A stretch of 6,174 nucleotides of DNA from a bacterium HR27. Lineage in GTDB: Bacteria; Chloroflexota; Chloroflexia; Thermomicrobiales; Thermomicrobiaceae. Positions 1-5,931 of this stretch are shown one piece after another; position 1 is the stretch's first letter; each line of letters starts with the position of its first letter. A model generated the notes under the pieces. It saw only the letters and a list, made by a program, of their open reading frames with translations, did no database searches and had not been told where the DNA came from. The stretch covers positions 1 to 6,174 of the forward strand of contig BEID01000090.1 of the NCBI GenBank assembly GCA_002898975.1, in the 5' to 3' direction. The translations under genes and the position numbers were made by a program.

Positions 1-1136
1 AGATCGTCGAAGCTGTCCAGGCGCAGATCCGGCGCGGCACGCATTACGGTGCCGGGCACGATCTGGAACTCGAGTGGGCCGAGCGGATCCGCGAGCTGAA
101 GCCCTCCTGCGAGCGTGTGAAGTTTACCGCGTCGGGGACGGAAGCGACGTTGCTCGCCATGCGGCTGGCGCGGGCCTATACGGGACGGGAGAAGATCCTC
201 AAGTTCGCTGGGCATTTCCACGGCTGGCAGGACTATGCGCTTCCCGGCGAGAAGCCGCCGTTCGAGGAGCGACCGATTCCCGGTGTGCCGCGGGCCGTCT
301 TGGAGTCGGTCGTCGTAGCCCCGGTCAATGATCTCGACTTCGTCGAGCGCCGGCTGGCCGAGGGCGATATCGCTGCGGTGATCCTGGAGCCTTCTGGTGC
401 CTCCTGGGCTTCGATCCCGCTGCCGGATGGGTTCCTTCACCGGCTCCGGGCGATCACCGAGCAGACGGGCACGCTCCTCATCTTCGACGAAGTCATCACC
501 GGTTTTCGCTGGTCACCGGGTGGCGTGCAGGGGCTGGTGGGAATCCGTCCGGATCTGACCACGATGGCCAAGATCGTCGCTGGCGGCCTCCCCGGTGGCG
601 CCGTCGGTGGGCGTGCCGACATCATGGCGCTGCTCGAATTCCGCGACGACCCGGAGTGGAATCGCCGACGGGTGGCTCATCCGGGTACCTTCAACGCCAA
701 TCCGCTCTCCGCAGCTGCTGGTTGCGCCTGCTTACAGCTCGTCGCTGATCCGGCTGTGCAGCGTCACGCCGATGCCATGGCGGCACGACTGCGGCGCGGC
801 ATGAACCAGGTTCTCGTCACGCACGGCATTCCGGGGTTCGTGTGGGGCGAGAGTTCCGTCTTCCATATCGCGCTCGGGCACACCTGCACGAATCAGCGCG
901 GTGACGATATCCGCATGCCGGAGGGCGTTTCTCCGGTCGTTCTCAAGACCGGCATGCCCCCGGCGCTGGCGACGACGCTCTACCAGGCCATGGTCAACGA
1001 AGGCGTCGACCTCTTCCACGGCGGTGGCCTCTTGAGCGTCGCGCACACACCGGACGACATCGATCGCACGGTCGAGGCGTTCGAACGTGCCGTCCTTCGG
1101 ATGCGCGAGGAGGGCTGGTTCGACCGGGTAGCCTGA
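1..1136 (+). CDS. Class-III PLP aminotransferase, glutamate-1-semialdehyde aminotransferase (HemL)-like, 5' end cut off
   Basis: The open frame enters from the left edge (first full codon at base 3) and ends at TGA 1134-1136, giving 377 visible residues. Members are cytoplasmic PLP enzymes that move or transfer amino groups; HemL converts glutamate-1-semialdehyde to 5-aminolevulinate for tetrapyrroles. Seen: the phosphate-loop motif SGTEAT at visible residues 44-49, FHG at 72-74, IFDEVITGFR with the cofactor-contacting Asp at residue 162 (codon 486-488), and TTMAKIVAGGLPGG with the Schiff-base Lys at residue 190 (codon 570-572). The order and wording fit COG0001 rather than ornithine or GABA transaminases. 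Against true HemL: the Gly/Ser gating loop after the HG motif is replaced by a Pro/Glu-rich stretch, and the C-terminal FEA motif reads HGG. I therefore infer a HemL paralogue of unknown substrate. The GTG at 117 is internal to the frame and is not the start. The gene faces the next one tail to tail, 21 bases away. Confidence 0.85.
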   Translation, partial: IVEAVQAQIRRGTHYGAGHDLELEWAERIRELKPSCERVKFTASGTEATLLAMRLARAYTGREKILKFAGHFHGWQDYALPGEKPPFEERPIPGVPRAVLESVVVAPVNDLDFVERRLAEGDIAAVILEPSGASWASIPLPDGFLHRLRAITEQTGTLLIFDEVITGFRWSPGGVQGLVGIRPDLTTMAKIVAGGLPGGAVGGRADIMALLEFRDDPEWNRRRVAHPGTFNANPLSAAAGCACLQLVADPAVQRHADAMAARLRRGMNQVLVTHGIPGFVWGESSVFHIALGHTCTNQRGDDIRMPEGVSPVVLKTGMPPALATTLYQAMVNEGVDLFHGGGLLSVAHTPDDIDRTVEAFERAVLRMREEGWFDRVA

Positions 1137-1157
1137 GGCGCGTGCAGCTGGAAGTGG

Positions 1158-2120
1158 TCAGTTCCCGGCGCCTGAGACTGTGGCCCGCTCGGCGAGCCCG
1201 ACCGGTGTCCGCCACTCCGGCCGGCGTGGATCGATACCGCGCACGATGTCGTGGTACAGCCGCTCGAGTGCTCGGGTCACCGGGCCTGGCCGGCCGTCAC
1301 CGATCTGGTAGTGGTCGATCTCACCGACCGGTGTGATCTCGTAGGCCGTGCCGCAGAGGAAGACTTCTTCGGCGACATAGAGTTCGGTGCGGTCGACCGC
1401 CCGCTCCTCGACCTGGAGCCCGAGCTCTTCCCGGGCGAGACGCAGGAGGGCATCGCGCGTGATGCTCTCCAGGATGCTCTGCGTGACATCGGGGGTGACG
1501 AGCTTGCCGTTGCGCACCAGCATCACGCAAGCGCCGGGTGCTTCGGCGACCTTTCCCTGCTGGTTCAGCAGAATGGCCTGGTCGTAGCCGTCCAGCTGTG
1601 CCTCCATCGCGGCGAGCTGACCGTTCCGATAGTTGGAGATGTTCTTGACCCGCGGCGGCATGACCTCGTCGCTGATGCGCCGCCACGAACTGACTTTCGC
1701 CCGGACGATGCGTCCGGTCAGCAGATGCGATGGCATCGGGCGGGTCACGATGTAGAGACCGGATTCCTCGGAAAAACCGCTGAGCGTCTTCGGGCCGGCG
1801 GCGCGGTAGGCCACGGGTTGGATGTAGGTATCCTCGCGGCACTCGTTCTCGCGCAAGAGTCGGAGGATGGCATCGGTCAGTTCACCGATACTCCAGCGTG
1901 TCGCGAGACGGACGAGCCGCATCGAGCGGAGCAGCCGCTCCAGGTGCTCGCGCAAGCGAAACGCGTACGCTTCACCGGCTTCCGCGTTCCAGTAGGCACG
2001 GATGCCCTCGAAGACTGCTCCGACTGTCGACCAGCCCAGCTCCGTCACATGGACGGTCGCCTCTTCCCAGCGAACCTGCTGACCGTTCCACCACAGATAG
2101 CGTGGATGCGTCTCGCTCAC
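1158..2120 (-). CDS. ilvE: Branched-chain amino acid aminotransferase-like protein (class IV, IlvE family)
   Basis: A 320-residue fold-type IV PLP aminotransferase, close to the usual 300-310 of bacterial IlvE, which exchanges amino groups between glutamate and the 2-oxoacids of Leu, Ile and Val. Seen: WWNGQQVRWEEA near the N-terminus, VFEGIRAY at residues 36-43, the REHLERL phosphate-site Arg (R62), VKNISNY with the PLP Lys at K159 (codon 1646-1644), Glu in AEAPGA, SITRDALLRLARE, and CGTAYEITPV near the C-terminus. The start is taken as GTG at 2120 because GGAGG lies six bases ahead and the N-terminus then aligns without gaps to E. coli IlvE as I recall it. An ATG at 2195 would add 25 unrelated residues and sits at the predicted transcription start. 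Odd: E. coli Tyr31 and Arg97 (mature numbering) correspond to T32 and Q101 here, so glutamate recognition may differ. A D-amino-acid or other class-IV transaminase is the alternative. The family is certain; the substrate and therefore the gene symbol are less so. Confidence 0.85.
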   Translation of the reverse strand: MSETHPRYLWWNGQQVRWEEATVHVTELGWSTVGAVFEGIRAYWNAEAGEAYAFRLREHLERLLRSMRLVRLATRWSIGELTDAILRLLRENECREDTYIQPVAYRAAGPKTLSGFSEESGLYIVTRPMPSHLLTGRIVRAKVSSWRRISDEVMPPRVKNISNYRNGQLAAMEAQLDGYDQAILLNQQGKVAEAPGACVMLVRNGKLVTPDVTQSILESITRDALLRLAREELGLQVEERAVDRTELYVAEEVFLCGTAYEITPVGEIDHYQIGDGRPGPVTRALERLYHDIVRGIDPRRPEWRTPVGLAERATVSGAGN

Positions 2121-2126
2121 GGTGTG

Positions 2127-2131
2127 CCTCC
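2127..2131 (-). promoter_or_regulatory. Ribosome binding site that fixes the GTG start of the class-IV aminotransferase
   Basis: On the minus strand GGAGG is followed by six bases and then GTG at 2120. This strong match to the 16S rRNA tail decides for the GTG start over the upstream ATG at 2195. A short inverted repeat with a GCGA loop (CCTC/GAGG, plus-strand bases 2136-2147) sits just upstream; its four-base stem is too weak to claim regulation. Confidence 0.75.
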
Positions 2132-2200
2132 AACTCCTCTCGCGAGGGAACCCTGTGCGACCGAATGCGTCCCTCACGCTTCTGGGCCGAACCACCGATC

Positions 2201-2230
2201 ATCGTAGCACACTCTGGGGCGACCTGGCAG
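2201..2230 (-). promoter_or_regulatory. Putative sigma-70-type extended -10 promoter for the class-IV aminotransferase gene
   Basis: Read on the minus strand, CTGCCA (2230-2225, four of six matches to TTGACA) is followed by an 18-base spacer and TACGAT (2206-2201, four of six to TATAAT). TGC directly before the -10 makes it an extended -10 element. Transcription would begin near 2194, leaving a leader of about 74 bases before the GTG at 2120. The leader shows no T-box consensus, no run of Leu/Ile/Val codons and no riboswitch I recognise. The call rests on consensus matching only. Confidence 0.45.
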
Positions 2231-2395
2231 TGAGGAAGCGGCTGCACGAAAGTACTGAACGGCCGGAACGGCAGCGAGTATTTGATGCTTCCCGAAGTTC
2301 GTCATCGGAAGGTGTGCGTCATGCTGAGAACGGCAGAGGATTGTTCGGGTCGAGTGAATATTCCCTCCGTCAGGAGAACGGTCTGGCGCTGATCG

Positions 2396-4183
2396 CTAGC
2401 CCGCGCGGGGACGAACGACGACACCGCTCACGAACCGGTTGAAGAGCAGTCCCGGTCCGGCCAGCATGCCGTCGCGCGCTCGTGGAAGGCTCGCCACCCA
2501 GGGCTGGACGAGATAGGTGGCGACTGGATACACGACCGGGATGAGCACGTATGCCTGCTGTGCGAGGATCTCGCACTGACGATATGCGCCCAGCCGGCGG
2601 GTCGTCTCGGTCTCGTTGCGCGCGAGTGCGAGAAAGCGCTCCAGTTCCTCGTGCCACCAGCGCAGTCCCTGCAACGTCTGGCGCTCCTGGCTCAGCAGCC
2701 ACTCGTAGACAGCTGCGCCGTCGGGAAACGGCAGTGGCCATCGCCACCAAAGGAGCTGGAAGGTCCCGTTTGCAACTGCTCGATCCCAGTCGAGACCGTC
2801 CAACCGCTCCAGCTCGATTTCGACACCGAGGTTCGCACGCAATTGTTCTGCGACGTCCAGTAGCACCGTCTCCTCCACCGGATCGTTCGTCGCCGGAGCG
2901 GTCAACCGGAGCGGACTGGGCTGCTGGTTGCGCACGGGTTCCCAGCGAAGATAGGCCTCGAGCGGGGTGAAGCGGTGGAAGGTCGCGAGTTGCTCGTCGG
3001 CGACGAAGCCGGGTACCTTCGGCGGGACGAGCGAGAAAGCTGGTTCGACGGCACCGTAAACGAGATCCCGCAAGCGCTCCCGATCGATCGCTTGGCTGAG
3101 CGCCGACCGGAGTTCTACGCGGTCGAGCGGCGGTGTATCGGGCTGAACGACGAGCGACCAGACTTCGGGCAGGACGCTCCGTTCCAGTTGCTCCAACAAG
3201 ACGTCCTGGCTCGTCACCTCGGGCAGCTGGGCGAGCGGTACGGGCGCGAAATCCACTTGCCCGCGGAAGAACGGCAGGAGCGGGTCATCGGCCGGTGCGA
3301 TCGCTACCCGGTAGTCGTCGACCATCGTCAGCGCGCGATTCCAGTAGTGCGGGTTGCGTGCAAGGACGTATCCCGAGCCTGGTTCCCAGGAGACGAGGCG
3401 GAAGGGCCCGTTGGAGACGCAGTGCCCCGCCTCGGTCCAGCGATCACCCCACTGTTCGACGGCTGGCCGGTATGCCGGAAGGAGCCCAGCCGTCCCGAGA
3501 ATGAGCGGGAAATAACCGGCCGGGCGTTCGAGTTCGACCTCGAGCGTGCGCTCGTCGAGCGCGCGGGCAGCGAGTGCGCTCGGCTCCGCCTCGCCACGGC
3601 GGACCGCCCGCGCGTTGCCGACGATGTCGAGCAACCAGGCCTGCGGTGCTGGCTGAGTCGGATCGAGCATGCGCTGCCATGACCAGACGAAATCAGCGGC
3701 GCGAACCGGTTCACCGTTCGACCATCCGGCCGGTGTCTGTCGCAGCGTGAAGACCCAACGTGTCCCGTCGGCCGATACGTCCCACCGCTCAGCCCAGTCC
3801 GGCCGGACGTCGTAGTCGGGAGAAAGGCGGACGAGCCCGGCGAAGAGCTCCGGCTCACCGCCGCAGTAGAGATCGCGATTGAAGTCGTGGTTCCGCGGCT
3901 CGTCCTGGCGCAAGCGACGGAAGATCTGGGTGCGCGGCGGGGGCGTCGGCGTGGACGTCGCTGTCGGGGTCGGCCTGATAACGGTCGGGGACACGCGAAC
4001 AGTCGGCGGAGTCATGGGTGGGGTCTCCGGCGGAGGGATGGTCGGTGTCGGCGTAGCAGGTGGAGTCGGGGTGGCGGCGTTCCGCCGGCAGGCGACGAGG
4101 AGCAGTCCGCTCCCGAGCGCGATGATCTGGCGGCGCGTCAGCCGCAATCCCGCAGATCGTGTACCGGTGGGCGTGCTGCCCAC
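2396..4183 (-). CDS. Extracellular solute-binding lipoprotein, family 5 (peptide/OppA-like)
   Basis: A 595-residue ABC-transporter binding protein, taken from a GTG at 4183 that has GAGAGG nine bases upstream and lies 22 bases after the kinase stop. A longer open frame reaches 4399, but it would overlap the kinase by about 190 bases and has no signal-like N-terminus. Seen: a basic LTRRQ (residues 15-19), a hydrophobic run, and a lipobox LVAC with the lipidated Cys at 32; the paired Arg also resembles a Tat signal. Residues 33 to about 88 are a Pro/Thr-rich linker. The remainder is a family 5 binding domain, shown by LFAGLVRLSPDYDVRPDWAE, WSNGEPVRAADFVWSWQRM, NGPFRLVSWEPG, ARNPHYWN and LRSALSQAIDRERL. 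It should be anchored outside the membrane and bind peptides or oligosaccharides; the ligand cannot be read from sequence. No permease or ATPase gene is adjacent, so it either serves a transporter encoded elsewhere or acts as a sensor. It is probably the last gene of the hslU-led unit. Confidence 0.9.
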   Translation of the reverse strand: MGSTPTGTRSAGLRLTRRQIIALGSGLLLVACRRNAATPTPPATPTPTIPPPETPPMTPPTVRVSPTVIRPTPTATSTPTPPPRTQIFRRLRQDEPRNHDFNRDLYCGGEPELFAGLVRLSPDYDVRPDWAERWDVSADGTRWVFTLRQTPAGWSNGEPVRAADFVWSWQRMLDPTQPAPQAWLLDIVGNARAVRRGEAEPSALAARALDERTLEVELERPAGYFPLILGTAGLLPAYRPAVEQWGDRWTEAGHCVSNGPFRLVSWEPGSGYVLARNPHYWNRALTMVDDYRVAIAPADDPLLPFFRGQVDFAPVPLAQLPEVTSQDVLLEQLERSVLPEVWSLVVQPDTPPLDRVELRSALSQAIDRERLRDLVYGAVEPAFSLVPPKVPGFVADEQLATFHRFTPLEAYLRWEPVRNQQPSPLRLTAPATNDPVEETVLLDVAEQLRANLGVEIELERLDGLDWDRAVANGTFQLLWWRWPLPFPDGAAVYEWLLSQERQTLQGLRWWHEELERFLALARNETETTRRLGAYRQCEILAQQAYVLIPVVYPVATYLVQPWVASLPRARDGMLAGPGLLFNRFVSGVVVRPRAG

Positions 4184-4205
4184 GATGACCGTCCTCTCGA
4201 TCCGG

Positions 4206-5183
4206 TCAGGGCAGCCGAATGTCAGCGCCACTCCCCTCGCTGGCCAGGAAGGCGCGGGCTGCTGCGCCGTAGAGGCCAGTATCGTCGCCGAGCGCCGAGA
4301 GGCGGACCTCGACGTGCTCGACGATGTAGTGAATGGCGTAGACCGGCAGCCAGCGGCGCAGTGGATCGAGCAGGAGTTCCCCGGCCCGGGCGACTCCACC
4401 GCCGAGCACGATCAGCTCCGGGTTGAACACGTTGACGAGTCCAGCCAGCCCCGCGGCGAGCGCACGTGCTGCGTTCTCGAGGATCGCCCGGGCACCAGCA
4501 TCGCCGGCGCGGGCGGCCTCGACGACGTGAGCGGCCGTCACCGGACCGTCACCAGCGAGTTCGAGCAGACGTTCCGAGCGACCCGAACGGACCAGTGCTT
4601 CCCCATCCCGTGCCAGTGCCCAGCCGCCGACGTAGGCTTCGACACACCCGGCACCGCCGCACGTGCAGCGTGGCCCGGTAGGATCGACGGATACGTGTCC
4701 GATCTCCGTGCCCAGGCCGCGCACCCCTTCGATGAGTTGCCCATGCGAGATCACACCGCCGCCGACGCCGGTACCCAGCATCACGTGCACGAGGTGGCGA
4801 CATCCCTTGGCTGCCCCGAACAACACCTCGCCGAGCGCTGCGCCGTTCCCGTCGTTCCCGAGGACGACGCGGCGCCCGAGGCGTTCTTCCAGCAGCTTGC
4901 GCAGTGGTACGTGTTGCCAACCGACTAGGTTGGGAGCGAAGAGGACGACCCCAGTGGCCGGCTCCAGCGGTCCGGGCGCGACGATGCCGACCGGGACGGA
5001 GCGATCGATGCCCGCGTCGGTCGCGACCTGTTCCACCAGCCGGGTGATCCGCTCGATGACCGCGACGACCCCGTCGCGCGCGCCGGTCGCGGTCTGCCGG
5101 TGGTACAGGAGCGTGCCGTCTCGTCGCACGACTGCGGCGCGGAGATTGGTCGCTCCGAAGTCGACGGCCAGTACCGTGTCCAT
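4206..5183 (-). CDS. ROK-family sugar kinase (probable glucokinase)
   Basis: A 325-residue cytoplasmic kinase that phosphorylates a hexose with ATP. Seen: the phosphate-1 motif VDFGATNLR at residues 7-15; GNDGNGAALGE with the catalytic-base Asp at D111; LGTGVGGGV at 136-144; the sugar-contacting Glu and zinc His in TEIGH (E160, H163); and the zinc motif CTCGGAGCVE with C173, C175, C180 and E182, which is the ROK signature. The C-terminal VNVFNPELIVLGGGV is also typical. ATG at 5183 is preferred because AGGTG lies six bases upstream; a GTG three codons earlier (5192) has poor spacing. It begins 16 bases after the glycosyltransferase stop and ends 22 bases before the binding-protein start. Glucose is the likeliest substrate, but fructose, N-acetylmannosamine and allose kinases share these motifs. 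ROK repressors are excluded because there is no N-terminal helix-turn-helix domain. Confidence 0.9.
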   Translation of the reverse strand: MDTVLAVDFGATNLRAAVVRRDGTLLYHRQTATGARDGVVAVIERITRLVEQVATDAGIDRSVPVGIVAPGPLEPATGVVLFAPNLVGWQHVPLRKLLEERLGRRVVLGNDGNGAALGEVLFGAAKGCRHLVHVMLGTGVGGGVISHGQLIEGVRGLGTEIGHVSVDPTGPRCTCGGAGCVEAYVGGWALARDGEALVRSGRSERLLELAGDGPVTAAHVVEAARAGDAGARAILENAARALAAGLAGLVNVFNPELIVLGGGVARAGELLLDPLRRWLPVYAIHYIVEHVEVRLSALGDDTGLYGAAARAFLASEGSGADIRLP

Positions 5184-5199
5184 TTTTCGCACCTACCCG

Positions 5200-5913
5200 T
5201 CAGCGATCGAACAGGCGGCAGCGCAGGAGCGTCCAGAGAACCGTGAGTCCGTCCCGCCAGGTGATCTTCTTTCCTTCCCAGTACTCACGACCATTGTAGG
5301 AAATCGGGACTTCGTAGATCCGATAGCCGCGCTTCAGGATCTGCGCCGTGATCTCGGGGTCGAACCCCCATCGGTCGCTGCGCAACCGCAGCTGGCGGGC
5401 GACCTCGGCGGTGAACACCTTGTATCCGGTTTCCATGTCGGTCAGCGTCGTGTCGTAGAGCAGGTTGGTGACCAGGGTCAGGAAGCGGTTGCCGACCCAG
5501 TGCCAGAAGTACATCGCCTTGTGCTCACCGAGAAAGCGCGAGCCGTACACGACCTGACTGCGCCCTTCCACGATCGGCCGGAGCAACCGGTGGTAGTCAC
5601 GCGGATCGTACTCGAGGTCGGCGTCCTGAACGATCAAGACGTCTCCGCTCGCCGCGGCGAGTGCCGAGCGGATCGCCGCGCCCTTGCCGCGGTTCTCGGG
5701 ATGGCAGATCAGCACCAGGTCGCGCGATCGTGCAGCCTCTTCCTGCAACAGCTCGCGTGTCCCATCGGTCGAACCGTCGTCCACGACGACGAGTTCGAGC
5801 TCGTACGGGAGCTCGACCGCACGGACACGGCGGAGCACTTCCCCGACCGTCCGTACCTCGTTGTAGACCGGGATCAACACCGAGAGGCGACGGATCGGTC
5901 GGGGTTCGAGCAT
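5200..5913 (-). CDS. Family 2 glycosyltransferase (polyprenyl/dolichyl-phosphate sugar synthase type)
   Basis: A 237-residue GT-A fold enzyme that transfers a sugar from a nucleotide-sugar donor. Seen: LSVLIPVYNE at residues 10-19, VVVDDGSTDGT at 42-52 for the nucleotide, ENRGKGAAIRSAL at 73-85, and the metal-binding QDADLEYDP with D97 and D99. An acceptor-side region DMETGYKVF follows, and then GREYWEGKKI at 208-217, resembling the GRxxGxSKI region of dolichyl-phosphate mannose/glucose synthases. There is no clear transmembrane helix, so it would be cytosolic or peripheral, working on a lipid-phosphate acceptor by analogy. ATG at 5913 has GGAGG six bases upstream and lies 18 bases after the hslU stop, so the start is secure. 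Donor and acceptor cannot be read from sequence. The downstream sugar kinase suggests, but does not show, a shared sugar pathway. Confidence 0.9.
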   Translation of the reverse strand: MLEPRPIRRLSVLIPVYNEVRTVGEVLRRVRAVELPYELELVVVDDGSTDGTRELLQEEAARSRDLVLICHPENRGKGAAIRSALAAASGDVLIVQDADLEYDPRDYHRLLRPIVEGRSQVVYGSRFLGEHKAMYFWHWVGNRFLTLVTNLLYDTTLTDMETGYKVFTAEVARQLRLRSDRWGFDPEITAQILKRGYRIYEVPISYNGREYWEGKKITWRDGLTVLWTLLRCRLFDR

Positions 5914-5919
5914 ACGCTG

Positions 5920-5924
5920 CCTCC
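5920..5924 (-). promoter_or_regulatory. Ribosome binding site of the glycosyltransferase gene
   Basis: GGAGG on the minus strand, six bases before ATG 5913, inside the 18-base gap after the hslU stop. A strong site within so short a gap supports co-transcription with hslU and independent ribosome entry, with no stop-start overlap. Confidence 0.7.
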
Positions 5925-5931
5925 AACCGGC

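Larger units (their letters stand above)
2121..2395. other. Intergenic gap between the substrate-binding protein gene and the aminotransferase gene
   Basis: This is the only sizeable non-coding stretch in the window, 275 bases between two minus-strand genes. It holds the putative promoter, the leader and the ribosome site described separately, and four GAACGG hexamers on the plus strand at 2257-2262, 2266-2271, 2328-2333 and 2376-2381. A possible hairpin pairs CTTCC 2288-2292 with GGAAG 2307-2311, but no T-run follows it on either strand. I see no intrinsic terminator for the upstream binding-protein gene; a palindrome CCCGCGCGGG at 2400-2409 overlaps that gene's stop region but also lacks a T-tract. 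No convincing small gene or RNA gene is visible. Confidence 0.6.

Noticed and set aside
117..119. GTG as the start of the class-III aminotransferase
   Set aside because: The frame is open with family-like sequence from base 3, and the codon lies just before the SGTEAT motif, deep inside the expected domain.
2121..2200. T-box, riboswitch or leader-peptide attenuator ahead of the aminotransferase
   Set aside because: No T-box core, no branched-chain codon run and no terminator/antiterminator pair is visible; only a four-base stem with a GCGA loop is present.
1251..2207. Plus-strand open frame of 318 codons opposite the class-IV aminotransferase
   Set aside because: It mirrors a gene with clear IlvE motifs; its product shows no recognisable motif and it has no convincing ribosome site. 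High G+C content makes such antisense frames common.
2280..2409. Intrinsic terminator after the binding-protein gene
   Set aside because: Candidate stems (CTTCC/GGAAG at 2288-2311, CCCGCGCGGG at 2400-2409) are short and none is followed by a T-tract on the minus strand.
4184..4399. N-terminal extension of the binding protein to an ATG at 4399
   Set aside because: It would overlap the kinase coding region by about 190 bases, encodes Ser/Arg-rich sequence with no family likeness, and would bury the lipoprotein signal more than 70 residues inside the protein.
3879..4928. Plus-strand open frame of 349 codons opposite the binding protein and kinase
   Set aside because: It crosses two well-supported minus-strand genes, and its Gly/Val-rich start is simply the complement of the Pro/Thr linker.
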